A DNA stretch of 64,000 nt, from the NCBI GenBank assembly GCA_964581515.1, contig CAZOOV010000010.1, forward strand, positions 50,247 to 114,246. Direction: 5' to 3'. The notes beneath the pieces are model-generated. The model made no database searches and was not told the DNA's origin. It worked only from the letters and a program-made list of their open reading frames with translations. How positions within the stretch are numbered: the first letter of the stretch is position 1; every line of letters begins with the position of its first letter. Both the position numbers and the translations under genes were made by a program. Positions 16,327-25,780 of this stretch are shown in pieces. This DNA comes from JACJVV01 sp964581515 (GTDB taxonomy: Archaea > Nanobdellota > Nanobdellia > Woesearchaeales > JACJVV01).

Positions 16327-17681
16327 ATATCTATCTTTTTCTTGATGTATGAAATAAGTCCGCCAATCAGTAATCCTATTATTGTGGATAATATGGCTGC
16401 TATTGCAAGTTCAGGCTTGATCTCTCCTAAGATAAAGAGGTCATATAATAATAAGGTTATGGTGGCTAGAACACCTATAAGAAAACCAATCATCAATGTT
16501 AATGGTTTTATTTTTCTATTAATCCATGTTGCAAGTACGCAGACCCCTAATAAAAGGATGAACGGAAGGAACAGATAAGAGCTTATTATTAGGCCTTTTA
16601 GTGTTATTGCCAGAACAATTGCAAGTAATGCAAGAATTACCATGACTGTTCTCATATCTTTTATTGTCTTTTCTTTACTTCTTTTATAAAAATCTTGGAT
16701 TATTGATGAAGATGCGGTAAATATGTATGTATCAAGAGAACTCATTATTGCTGAAAATATCAATACTACAGAAAGTCCGATAAGTCCTACTGGGAGGAGA
16801 TTATTGAATCCATAGATTAATGCAAGGTCTGGATCAATACTTGGAAATTTAGCTTTAACAGTCAATGAGATTAAAGAAAGCAGTAAGGCAAATATGAAAT
16901 ATATTATAGCTGAGAGTAAAATACCATTTCTTAGTGATTTTTTGTTTTTTGCTGAATAAACTCTTTGCCACATGTCAGGCATTGCAAAAGGAAATATTGT
17001 ACCGAGCAAGAAAAAGCCAATCATTGTTCCTATATCTGCTTTGAACAGATTCCATTCTGAAGCTGGTATTAAAGATCCATTGAATAATGTAAATGCTAGC
17101 ATTGCAAGTATTATAACCATTGCAATATATTGGATAATGTCTGTTTTTACAACTGCCCTAAATCCTCCAAGGAGTAAATATGTGATGACTATTGAGACCA
17201 TTATAATTGCACATAACCAAAAAGGCCACGTTGTAAAAAATAAGAAGATTTTTGTACCTGCAATAAGATTTATTACAGCAAAACCAAACATCAAAAATAT
17301 TGTTAATAATGAGACTAGATAAGCAATATTCTTTCCATAATTATATTTGAAATAATCAGCAAAAGTATAATACTTCCCTTTTGATTTCTCTTTTAGTTTA
17401 AGTCCAAAAGGTAGGAATATAAGTATACCAAGAACCATCCCTATGAAATACCATATTGCTGCAATACCCCATAAATAAGTCAAAGCGATAAAGATCATAA
17501 GTACGCTTCCTGTCTTGCTGGCGTTTATTGTCGCCATTGTCTGCCAGGAATTAAGATTTCTTTTTGCAATTAGGAAGTCTTCTTTGCTTTCTTTTCTTGA
17601 TGAGAAATATCCTATTGCTAACAGAATGATAAAGTATATTATAATCAAAATAAAGTCTAGAACAGATAAGCTTGTAGCCAT
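16323..17681 (-). CDS. Sodium:solute symporter family (SSS) transporter
   Basis: 452 residues with about 12-13 membrane helices. The N-terminus (ILLAIGYFSSRKESKEDFLIAKRNL) has the SSS signature region, and the ITYLLLGGFRAVVKTDIIQ segment in the middle is the conserved SSS motif (GGxxAVxxTDxxQ). The family imports solutes such as proline, pantothenate or sugars with Na+. Substrate not identifiable from context. The TATA box TTTATAAAC (~17702-17710) lies ~25 nt before the ATG, supporting a leaderless start. The stop codon lies inside the inverted-repeat element at 16193-16326. Confidence 0.9.
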   Translation of the reverse strand: MATSLSVLDFILIIIYFIILLAIGYFSSRKESKEDFLIAKRNLNSWQTMATINASKTGSVLMIFIALTYLWGIAAIWYFIGMVLGILIFLPFGLKLKEKSKGKYYTFADYFKYNYGKNIAYLVSLLTIFLMFGFAVINLIAGTKIFLFFTTWPFWLCAIIMVSIVITYLLLGGFRAVVKTDIIQYIAMVIILAMLAFTLFNGSLIPASEWNLFKADIGTMIGFFLLGTIFPFAMPDMWQRVYSAKNKKSLRNGILLSAIIYFIFALLLSLISLTVKAKFPSIDPDLALIYGFNNLLPVGLIGLSVVLIFSAIMSSLDTYIFTASSSIIQDFYKRSKEKTIKDMRTVMVILALLAIVLAITLKGLIISSYLFLPFILLLGVCVLATWINRKIKPLTLMIGFLIGVLATITLLLYDLFILGEIKPELAIAAILSTIIGLLIGGLISYIKKKIDM

Positions 17682-17791
17682 ATTATTGTTGTTTTATAGA
17701 GGAGTTTATAAAATTTCAGGTGAATTATCATTAGAAATAAATAATTAGAGATAATAAATATGATGGAAGATAATAAAGAATAATTGTGGGA

Positions 17792-18088
17792 TTATAATGC
17801 ATCCCTTATTTTTTGGATATAATCTGCAACATCGCTTCCTTTTTTTGTAAGAGTTAAAAGCTTAAGTCTTCCTTGTTTTTCAAATGTTATAAGGTTAGCA
17901 TCCTGCATCTCTTGAAGAATTTTAACAACATGTGAATATGTACAGTCAATCTGTTTTGCAAGTGATGAAGCATAAACATCAATTTTACCTGTTTTAAGAC
18001 CTACCAACATCATAGCTGGTTTTTCTCTGAAGAAGACATTGAAAATTTTTTTATTTTTTAGCATATTATTCATCTTTGAAACCCCCAT
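17792..18088 (-). CDS. Winged-helix DNA-binding protein (MarR-like)
   Basis: 98 residues forming a single winged helix: helix-turn-helix around YASSLAKQIDCTYSHVVKIL and a wing LITFEKQGRLKLLTLTKKG, followed by a short C-terminal helix. This is a transcription regulator of the MarR/small archaeal wHTH class. Two starts are possible: the ATG at 18088 (MGVSKMNN) or a second ATG 15 nt downstream (MNNMLK), which has GGGGG upstream as a potential ribosome site. It is adjacent to, and transcribed away from, the large surface protein at 18297, which it might regulate (inference). Confidence 0.75.
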   Translation of the reverse strand: MGVSKMNNMLKNKKIFNVFFREKPAMMLVGLKTGKIDVYASSLAKQIDCTYSHVVKILQEMQDANLITFEKQGRLKLLTLTKKGSDVADYIQKIRDAL

Positions 18089-18296
18089 GAACCTCTTTTT
18101 ATTCCTGATTACTACATCAACGAGAATGCTATTGTTATATTTAAATATATCGTTTTTTATTATATCGGTTGGTATAGTTGTGTTGTAATATACATATTAA
18201 AAGCAAAATGTTTAAAAATAGGGGGCATGGTTTCCGGTTCTTTTGTCACTGGCAGTTACACAAACTTTATAAAATCAAATAAGCAGCATAAAGCAT

Positions 18297-21200
18297 ATGC
18301 AAAAAAAGAGGTGGAACTATGCTCAGAAAGGGCAGATTTCAGTATTTTTTATACTAGGGATTCTTCTTGTTTTACTTTTTTTAATATTTTATTTCTCGAC
18401 AAAAATACTTAACCCTGATACTTCTCTTTTTCATAGGAGAAACCTTGAATTGCAATTTGATGAGGAATCTCTTAAGAATTATGTTGAATATTGTATACTG
18501 AATGAATCTACATTACTTCTGAATCAGCTTGGCAGAAATGGCGGTACGCTTAATGATACTGATGTTTCTTTACATTCAAGGACTTATATGGGTGAAGAGT
18601 ATAGAGAGCTTTGTATAAATGTTGATGGAGCAAAATATTGTGTAAATAGGATACTTACTTTAGAAGATATGGAGCTTGAACTGGAGAGAGTACTTATTGA
18701 GAATCTTGATAGTTGTATAGATTTTGATTATTTTGTAAAGAGAGGATACAGCATTGATACATATAATAAGAGTCTTGATGTTGTAATTGGTGATTCTCAG
18801 ATTAATTTTGCATTATATTATACTATCAATATGGCTAAGGAGGATTATGAAATTAATGTGAATGAATTTTTTACAACAAAAGAGCATAATTTAGGTCTCG
18901 TACATAAACTTGTTATGGACATATTAAATCATGAGACAACAGATGGTTATTTTGATAAGGATGAATGGATGAATGATAATAATATGCTTTTTGAAATACA
19001 AAAGGCAAAGCCCTATCCTTATGTAATATATGAGATTAAAGATGATACTGGGTTTGAATTTGATTTTGCATTGGAACTTGAAGATAAGGTTTCATACATA
19101 GGACGAAATTTTGTTCAAGATCTTGTATATGGTTGTTGTCATGTAGGTCAACAATGTTTCAAAAATGTTGATGAATATAATTGTAAATTGAGAAGAGGAA
19201 GTTATGAGCATTCTAACCAATGCACTTGTTCAGATTATTTTGTTGGTAGTGTTACTGCATCTGATGTTCCTATGCTTGATAGTTGTTTAGGTAGAAATGA
19301 TGGTGAATCATGGTGTAATGATGAACAAGGAATAGGATCCAGAGGAATAAAGCGTTCATGTCACAATGGTATCACTTTTGAAGAGCCTTGTAAGGACTTT
19401 AATGAGGAAGTCTGTGTTGAATTTATCGATGATGGATTATCAAAGGCAATATGTAAAGAGAACAGGTGGAAAGATTGTACTTCTTGTATGACTCAAGATT
19501 GCTGTGAGAATGATTTCTTGAGAGATTGTCAATGGATGGGTGAGGATTCATATTATGTAACTTTTTCTAATGATAATAGAAAATGCTTGCCTAAAGTTTC
19601 TCCTGGATTCAGATATTGGGAAGGCAATGGGCAAGAAGTATGTAATATAGGGACTGATTATCAGGAATGTTTTGGATATACTTGCGGAGATGAATGGGTA
19701 CAACATGCAAGTTCTTATTGCTCAAAACTAGGTGATTGCGGAATTAATGATAATTACAAAGGAACATTGTCCACTTCTGGTTTTTTTGAGACTGATCCTA
19801 AATATAGTCCTAATCTATTATTCTTTGAAAATCTTTTTTTGACTACAAACAGAAATCAAGAAGAGTTGGCTTTTGTACATGAGCAAGAAACTATTGATCT
19901 TTTACCTGCTTTAATCTCAGCAGGACTTAATTATCTCGATGATCTTTCACATGGGAGAATTAAAGTGCTTGATTATGCTTTTTGTGGTCTTTGGCAAGCT
20001 CCACTTAATAACCAAGAATGTGATACCTGCAATAATGACAATTATTGTTCTGAATATAGATGTAGTAGTCTTGGTCAAGATTGTGTTTATAGTGAAGAAG
20101 ATGGTTATCCAATCTGCAAGAGAATGTCTGGAGGAGGAGCAGTAGATATAGATATTGATCTGATAACAAATTATTCTTTTCATGAGAGCACAATAAACAT
20201 TGCAGGAAATAATCTTAGGGGTTTTGAAATTGATGAGACATTATATGCACATGAAATCCTTGATTTTGAGATTGAAACATCTTCTCCAAGCAAATGTAAA
20301 ATAACATATCTTCCTGATCTTAAATTTACAGAGACTCCGGCAATATGGTTTGGAGAACCAGTTTTCTCTACTATGCATAATGTATCATTTCGCCTTCCTG
20401 AAGATATAAGCATACCAGAGAAATTGTATGAAAACCTGAACATAACGACATTATCAGAGTTATTCAATATGATTGTTGAGAATAATGATACATTAAGTAA
20501 TTATTTTGATGATGAGTTTGTTGAGATACTTGATAAATTACATTTATTCTTAGAATCAAAAGATTATGTGATTGGTGTACTCAATCTTTCAATATCTGAG
20601 ATAGAAGATAATGTATATTATACTTTTGTAAGATGTTCTGATCAATCAGGAAATGAAATGGCAGATCCTGTATATCTGAAATTTACGATAAATGGTTCAT
20701 ATGAAGATCTTTTGCTTCCTAATTTATTATATAGTATACCTACAAACAATAGTGAACTTAGCAATGATACATATGAGCTTCGGATTTATCTTGATGAACC
20801 TGCAGAGTGCAGATATTCTGATACAGATCAAGGTTATTCTCTTATGCCCTATGAATTTGATTGTGAAACTTCACGTATGAGGCTTTCTTCTGTTGCTGGT
20901 GGAAGCTATGAATGCAAAACGACAACAAATATCTTTAATCCTTATATAAGGTGCATGGATAATCCTCCTGAAGTAAGAGATTATGTTTTTAGCATAACAA
21001 ATGATTTGAGAAATGAGTCTGTAAATTATATGACAAATGGTACCAGTATAATACTTACTGAAGGTAATCTTTTTAACAATACTATAGTCAACATGTCAAT
21101 ACCTAACTGGATACATAATATAACATTCTTGCTTCCTGATTATTATTCATGTAAATATGGATTCAATGGATATAATTATGATCTTATGGTTGATCTTAAT

Positions 21201-21647
21201 TGTATTGACCTTAATCAAAGTTCTCCTTATAATCAATATGGTTCTATAGCATGTACGCAAGATTTTGTCCCTGCTGATTATTCAGTTTATCTAACGTGCA
21301 TTACAGAGCAGCCTCAAATAAGAAATATAAATGATAAGAGTTTTTTCCTTAGCTATACATATAATACTGATCTTGCAGTTGTATCTTATTTTCCAGATTA
21401 TGATCAAGTACTTGACCCTTCAAATATAGCACTTGGTGTTGTTGTGAACAGAAATATCTATGATAATAATGTGAACTGTGGGTATAGTTTAGGAAATGGA
21501 GAAGTTTATCAGATGAATACATATGGTACATATCAATTCAAAAGAAGTCTTTATGGCCTTGATTCTGGAGATTATCATGTAACTTTTAGTTGTACAGATT
21601 CATCAGGATTTATTGCAGAAGCATATACTAAGTTTTCTATCACTTAA
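18297..21647 (+). CDS. Large Cys-rich surface protein with pilin-like N-terminal anchor
   Basis: 1116 residues. The N-terminus KGQISVFFILGILLVLLFLI (residues ~11-30) resembles class III (type IV pilin/archaellin-like) signal sequences: a charged residue and Gly before a long hydrophobic helix. The rest is predicted outside the cell. Residues ~270-620 hold dozens of Cys (for example CCHVGQQC, CTSCMTQDCC, CDTCNND), probably in disulfide-rich modules; residues ~630-1116 look like several beta-sandwich repeats each with paired Cys (CKITYLPD, CRYSDTDQGY, CKYGFNGYN). Many Asn-x-Ser/Thr sites. The TATA box CTTTATAAA (18259-18267) supports the start. It ends with a 4-nt tail-to-tail overlap with the next gene. 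Specific function unknown. Confidence 0.7.
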   Translation: MQKKRWNYAQKGQISVFFILGILLVLLFLIFYFSTKILNPDTSLFHRRNLELQFDEESLKNYVEYCILNESTLLLNQLGRNGGTLNDTDVSLHSRTYMGEEYRELCINVDGAKYCVNRILTLEDMELELERVLIENLDSCIDFDYFVKRGYSIDTYNKSLDVVIGDSQINFALYYTINMAKEDYEINVNEFFTTKEHNLGLVHKLVMDILNHETTDGYFDKDEWMNDNNMLFEIQKAKPYPYVIYEIKDDTGFEFDFALELEDKVSYIGRNFVQDLVYGCCHVGQQCFKNVDEYNCKLRRGSYEHSNQCTCSDYFVGSVTASDVPMLDSCLGRNDGESWCNDEQGIGSRGIKRSCHNGITFEEPCKDFNEEVCVEFIDDGLSKAICKENRWKDCTSCMTQDCCENDFLRDCQWMGEDSYYVTFSNDNRKCLPKVSPGFRYWEGNGQEVCNIGTDYQECFGYTCGDEWVQHASSYCSKLGDCGINDNYKGTLSTSGFFETDPKYSPNLLFFENLFLTTNRNQEELAFVHEQETIDLLPALISAGLNYLDDLSHGRIKVLDYAFCGLWQAPLNNQECDTCNNDNYCSEYRCSSLGQDCVYSEEDGYPICKRMSGGGAVDIDIDLITNYSFHESTINIAGNNLRGFEIDETLYAHEILDFEIETSSPSKCKITYLPDLKFTETPAIWFGEPVFSTMHNVSFRLPEDISIPEKLYENLNITTLSELFNMIVENNDTLSNYFDDEFVEILDKLHLFLESKDYVIGVLNLSISEIEDNVYYTFVRCSDQSGNEMADPVYLKFTINGSYEDLLLPNLLYSIPTNNSELSNDTYELRIYLDEPAECRYSDTDQGYSLMPYEFDCETSRMRLSSVAGGSYECKTTTNIFNPYIRCMDNPPEVRDYVFSITNDLRNESVNYMTNGTSIILTEGNLFNNTIVNMSIPNWIHNITFLLPDYYSCKYGFNGYNYDLMVDLNCIDLNQSSPYNQYGSIACTQDFVPADYSVYLTCITEQPQIRNINDKSFFLSYTYNTDLAVVSYFPDYDQVLDPSNIALGVVVNRNIYDNNVNCGYSLGNGEVYQMNTYGTYQFKRSLYGLDSGDYHVTFSCTDSSGFIAEAYTKFSIT

Positions 21648-21979
21648 GTTTTTTGTTGAAGTACTTTTTCTATCTCGTTTTTTACTCTATCACTGCCTTT
21701 TGGTTTTGCATTTGGTCCAATTGAATAATATGTCTTTGTGACGTCTTGCCCCCAAGAATAATCTCCATGTTCTTTTTTGACTTCTTTGATTATGATCTCT
21801 CCTAAATCTACTCCTTTCTTTAGATGATAATAAATAACCTCTCTTGTACACGCTGGAAAAATCTTTTGATATATCTTTGAGACTTGGTAACCATAACCTT
21901 TTCCTAAATAGAATAATATCTCGATGATATTTTGTCTTATTTCTGAGAATACTGGTCTTCCCCTATTCATTGCACTCAT
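21644..21979 (-). CDS. PadR-like winged-helix regulator
   Basis: 111 residues. The pattern GYGYQVSKIYQKIFPACTREVIYYHLKKGVDLGEI matches PadR-like winged helices (YGY-x-I...YYHLKKG). The C-terminal half is charged with a TYYSIG beta strand typical of the wing. Probably a DNA-binding transcription regulator. Convergent with the big surface protein gene, overlapping it by 4 nt at the 3' ends. The start is followed by a basic MSAMNRGRP; a second ATG 9 nt downstream is also possible. Confidence 0.7.
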   Translation of the reverse strand: MSAMNRGRPVFSEIRQNIIEILFYLGKGYGYQVSKIYQKIFPACTREVIYYHLKKGVDLGEIIIKEVKKEHGDYSWGQDVTKTYYSIGPNAKPKGSDRVKNEIEKVLQQKT

Positions 21980-22096
21980 ATATTATTTTCAATATTAAGA
22001 ATTTATATACTTTTCCTAGTGTATGCTAGAATTTTTCAATACTCTAGAGTGATTCTTGGATAAATTATATAAGTTTCTTATCTTATGATGTATAAA

Positions 22097-22738
22097 ATGG
22101 CAAATAAAAAACAAAATAAAAGACAAAATAAGAGTCAAGGTGGTGATAGGGTCAAAAGAGTAATACTCGCTATAGCGATCGCAATACTTTTTGCTTTTTT
22201 TATTGGAATAGGAATTGATGCATTCTATCCGAACCCAGAGTGGGAAGATTATTGTGAACATGATAGATATGATATCAAACAGAATCTCAATTCTGCAGAA
22301 TGTGAAGAAGTAGGCGGCAGATGGAATGAGTTTGAAGAAGCAAGAATAATTCCTGAAGATAGGATGTCATGTAAGAAAGTCGAACAAAATGAAGATGAGA
22401 TGATTTTGAGCTGTATTTCAGAAAGCAAAGGTGCTGATGCAGAGAATGGATTTTGCGATTTGAACTATTATTGTGAAGAAGAATATGACGGCGCACAGGA
22501 AGGATATAATAAAGTAGTTTTTATTGTGACTGCTATTATTGGATTATTAGTCATTGTGCTAAGTGTTGCTCTTCAAATGGTGAGTGTATCTGCAGGACTC
22601 ATGTCAGGTGGAATATTAGTTATATTATACGGAACAATGAGATACTGGGAATATTCAAGTAATATGCTTCGTATGATAATACTTGGAATCTCACTTGTTG
22701 TGTTGATATGGCTTGGCTATAAAAGATTAAACAAGTGA
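22097..22738 (+). CDS. Unknown membrane protein with Cys-containing outer loop
   Basis: 213 residues. A basic N-terminus (KKQNKRQNKSQGG) precedes one membrane helix (~22-40), an acidic extracytoplasmic domain of ~90 residues with six Cys (YCEHDRYD, SAECEEVGGRW, MSCKK, LSCIS, GFCDLNYYCEEE), and then three more helices at the C-terminus. Not recognised as a named family. The TATA-like AATTATATAAG (22063-22073) is ~29 nt from the ATG at 22097, so I chose it over the ATGs at 22085 and 22088. Confidence 0.65.
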   Translation: MANKKQNKRQNKSQGGDRVKRVILAIAIAILFAFFIGIGIDAFYPNPEWEDYCEHDRYDIKQNLNSAECEEVGGRWNEFEEARIIPEDRMSCKKVEQNEDEMILSCISESKGADAENGFCDLNYYCEEEYDGAQEGYNKVVFIVTAIIGLLVIVLSVALQMVSVSAGLMSGGILVILYGTMRYWEYSSNMLRMIILGISLVVLIWLGYKRLNK

Positions 22739-22791
22739 ATTGCAGAAAGATAGCAAACATTTGATAAATAATTCTTTCTTTTTTTTTTAAT

Positions 22792-23766
22792 ATGTATATA
22801 CTGACACTTTCAAAAGAGCATGATGAACTTCCTTTATGGGAAGCAAGATCACTTTTAGGATTCAATCATGGCACAATCTGTGAGAAATACCTATTTCTTG
22901 ATAAGATAAGTCAGAAAGATATTAAAGCCCTTGATAAGCTTGCATATACAAGACAGGCGTTGAAAGTTTTATTTACATGCAGTTTTGATGGAGTTCTTAA
23001 AGGTGTGAAATTGTATGACTTCAATAAGGTTGTCAATGGTAAGTATAAAGTATTCTATGAAGGATTTGATGATGATAATCTGAAAAGCAAAATTAATGAT
23101 GAGATATGGGAATGTTTAGAAAAACCAAAAGTTGATCTGTTAAAACCGAAGGTGAAGATCTGTTTTGTAAAAACAGGAGATTATATTCATTGTTGTCTGA
23201 AATTGTGGGAGAATACTGATGATTTTCAGGCAAGATTGCCTCACAAAAGAAAAGGTCCAAGACCGATATCTTTGAGACCGAATCTTGCAAGATGCATTGT
23301 TAATCTGGTGGGATGTAGGAAAGGTAAGATAATCGATCCTATGACTGGTACTTCTGGATTTTTGATTGAAGCATTACTGTGCGGGTTAAAAGTTGAAGGA
23401 TATGACATAAAAGAAGACCTTTTAGAGATATCTGAGATGAATTTCAAGGATTTTATGTTTGATAAGAAAAATTATAAGCTTGCAAAGAAAGATTTTTTCA
23501 AGACTTCAAGTAAGATGAAGTATGTCGTTACAGATCTTCCTTATGGCAAAAATACAAAAGCAGTTGATAAGAAGTTTTATTCTGACGTGCTTGTGAAACT
23601 TGATAGAATTTTAACAGAGAGAGCTGTTGTTGTCTTTCCTGATTGGATGAAAGTTGAAAGCTTATTTAAGAAGTTGAAGCTGAAAAATATCCAGCTTATC
23701 AAGAAGTTCTCTTATTATGTGCATGGGACTATGTCAAGAGAGATTTGTATTATAGAAGCAATATGA
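22792..23766 (+). CDS. tRNA (guanine-N2)-methyltransferase-like (THUMP/UPF0020, TrmG10/Trm14 type)
   Basis: 324 residues. The C-terminal half is a class I SAM-dependent methyltransferase: RPNLARCIVNLVG, motif I region IDPMTGTSGFLIEALLCG (~180-195), acidic motif GYDIKED, and catalytic motif TDLPYGKN (~245), a variant of the DPPY/NPPY motif of N-methyltransferases. The N-terminal ~150 residues fit a THUMP-like RNA-binding part. The family methylates guanine N2 in tRNA (G10 or G6). Which position is modified cannot be decided here. Confidence 0.85.
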   Translation: MYILTLSKEHDELPLWEARSLLGFNHGTICEKYLFLDKISQKDIKALDKLAYTRQALKVLFTCSFDGVLKGVKLYDFNKVVNGKYKVFYEGFDDDNLKSKINDEIWECLEKPKVDLLKPKVKICFVKTGDYIHCCLKLWENTDDFQARLPHKRKGPRPISLRPNLARCIVNLVGCRKGKIIDPMTGTSGFLIEALLCGLKVEGYDIKEDLLEISEMNFKDFMFDKKNYKLAKKDFFKTSSKMKYVVTDLPYGKNTKAVDKKFYSDVLVKLDRILTERAVVVFPDWMKVESLFKKLKLKNIQLIKKFSYYVHGTMSREICIIEAI

Positions 23767-23864
23767 ACAGGTGTTTTATATCTTTTATATTAACTAGATT
23801 AATGATAAAACTGAAGGTTATTGAACCCAAACTGTAATAAATAATTAGGTAATATTGAAGCAAT

Positions 23865-25073
23865 ATGGTAAACAGATTTTTTGAGAGGAATATGAAGTCA
23901 TTGCTCTATGGCATGGAAGTATCCCATGGTTTTAGGAGATATATGATCTTCTCTATTGCTCTGATATATTTTATGTATTTGGGTCATAGCGCTATAGCTA
24001 CGACTGCGATGTTTGCAGCAGCAAGACTTGCAATGATTCTTTTTGAATTTCCTACAGGGGCATTTGCTGATCATTTCTCAAGAAAGAAGGCAATAATTAT
24101 ATCATTTTTTTTAATGTCATTATCTTTCTTTGGTATGTATACATTCACTGATTTTTGGATCTTATCAGTATTTTTTATACTTGGTGATATTGGTTGGAGT
24201 TTTCAGTCAGGGTCAAATACTGCATGGTTGATAGATGAATTGAATTATGGAAGACAGAAGAAAAAACTTTCATCAATGTATGCAAGGCTGATGTTTTTTG
24301 ATAAAATAGGTTATATAATTGGAGGACTTGTTGGATTTATACTTATAGCAATAAATTTTAGATTAGTGTGGCTTTTTGTGGCAATCATTGATTTATTTAC
24401 AGGAATTGTTGTAATCAAATTTATGGTTGAGAAGAGATTCAAGCCTAAAAAGACTCCTGATCATTTTATAATAAAAACCTATAAAAAGATGCTTGATTCA
24501 ATTAATTTTTTCATACATAAAAAGAACAGACAGATAAAAGGACTTGCTGTTTCAATGTTTTTTGGAACAATATCTTTAAATGTATTTTTTATTCTTGTTC
24601 CTGTTGTTTTACTTGAATTGTTGAGTATACCTGAGAATATAATATCAGGGATATTATCAGGCATTGGTGTACTTATGTTGCTTGCTCCATTTTTAGGAGA
24701 GAAAATGGTTCATAAATATAGTTTTAAGAAATCACTAATCTCACTTTTTTTAATAATGACAATAACTATTTTTATTTATGCTTTCTCAAGATCAATCTTA
24801 TTATCTATATTGATTCTTATGGTATTTTATACCATGGATATAGCATATTCTGTAATATTTGCAAGTGCAATGCAACATTCTATCCCAACTAAGATAAGGG
24901 CTACGATGGGTTCTGCAGTAAATACTATATGGGCAAGTGCAAATGCAATTAGTGCAGGTCTTGTTGCTTTAAATCTGATATTTTTTGGACTTGTTGGAAC
25001 TATGATTTTTGCAGGTGTTTTAGCATTATGCAATACTTTTTTATTGTATGTCATGTTAAATGATGGTGATTAG
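23865..25073 (+). CDS. Major facilitator superfamily transporter
   Basis: 402 residues with 12 predicted membrane helices and a cytosolic linker near the middle (VEKRFKPKKTPDH). The loop between helices 2 and 3 reads GAFADHFSRKKAI, the MFS signature GxxxDxxxRKxx, with preceding EFPTG typical of drug/proton antiporter-like members. Substrate unknown. The HTH_10-type regulator begins 17 nt downstream and is probably co-transcribed, so the regulator may respond to the exported compound (inference). Confidence 0.88.
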   Translation: MVNRFFERNMKSLLYGMEVSHGFRRYMIFSIALIYFMYLGHSAIATTAMFAAARLAMILFEFPTGAFADHFSRKKAIIISFFLMSLSFFGMYTFTDFWILSVFFILGDIGWSFQSGSNTAWLIDELNYGRQKKKLSSMYARLMFFDKIGYIIGGLVGFILIAINFRLVWLFVAIIDLFTGIVVIKFMVEKRFKPKKTPDHFIIKTYKKMLDSINFFIHKKNRQIKGLAVSMFFGTISLNVFFILVPVVLLELLSIPENIISGILSGIGVLMLLAPFLGEKMVHKYSFKKSLISLFLIMTITIFIYAFSRSILLSILILMVFYTMDIAYSVIFASAMQHSIPTKIRATMGSAVNTIWASANAISAGLVALNLIFFGLVGTMIFAGVLALCNTFLLYVMLNDGD

Positions 25074-25090
25074 AGTAATGGTGATTAATC

Positions 25091-25723
25091 ATGTTTGAAG
25101 CAAAATTCAAATTAAAACATAAAGGATGCTGGACTCAGGGACTTAAGAAGTTTAAAAGCGAGTTCATAACTCATAATACAGTTAGCCTTACTTCTGATCT
25201 TGTACAAGATATTACTGAAGTTAATCTAGTAAAAGGCGAGAAGTCTAGTGTAAAGAGTTATTTTAGGAATAATAAACTTATCAAAAAGGTAGAGTTACTT
25301 GAAGAGACTAATAATAAACTGTTGTTTCAGATATTTACAGATACGAGCGGGATAAAATCCATTGTACATACAATACTTCAGAATAAATGTTTTGTCGATA
25401 ATAAAGTGCCTTTGGTGGCTGGCTGGGAAATTTGGTCTATTGCTGCTCCAAAGAAAACTGCATTGAGACATGCTCTTGATGATGTCAAGAAGTTAGGCTC
25501 TTTTAGATTGCTTCACATAAAAAAGTCAACATTTGATGGTTTTAATTTATCTCTTTCTCAGGAAAAGATTTTGAAGATTGCAATTAATCTTGGATATTAT
25601 AATTGGCCAAAGAAAATATCAATACAAGAATTGGCTAAGAGGTTGAAATTGAGTAAAGCAACTGTAGCTGAGCATTTGCGTAAGGCTGAGATAAAGGTCA
25701 TGAATAAAGAATTTGGAAAGTAA
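25091..25723 (+). CDS. HTH_10 (bacterio-opsin activator type) transcription regulator
   Basis: 210 residues. The C-terminus is a typical HTH_10 domain: LSLSQEKILKIAINLGYYNWPKK, then ISIQELAKRLKLSKATVAEHLRKAE as the helix-turn-helix. The N-terminal ~140 residues form an alpha/beta sensor-like domain without a recognised ligand motif. Archaeal-specific regulator family. A GGTGATTA motif lies just before the ATG, and it sits 17 nt after the MFS gene. Confidence 0.85.
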   Translation: MFEAKFKLKHKGCWTQGLKKFKSEFITHNTVSLTSDLVQDITEVNLVKGEKSSVKSYFRNNKLIKKVELLEETNNKLLFQIFTDTSGIKSIVHTILQNKCFVDNKVPLVAGWEIWSIAAPKKTALRHALDDVKKLGSFRLLHIKKSTFDGFNLSLSQEKILKIAINLGYYNWPKKISIQELAKRLKLSKATVAEHLRKAEIKVMNKEFGK

Positions 25724-25780
25724 TGCCTTACATGTTAGGGTAAAATACTATATAATTTTCTGTGTTTTCTATATCTTACA

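Noticed and set aside
18227..18412. Short frame overlapping the start of the large surface protein
   Set aside because: It overlaps the signal sequence in another frame and spans the TATA box of the real gene.
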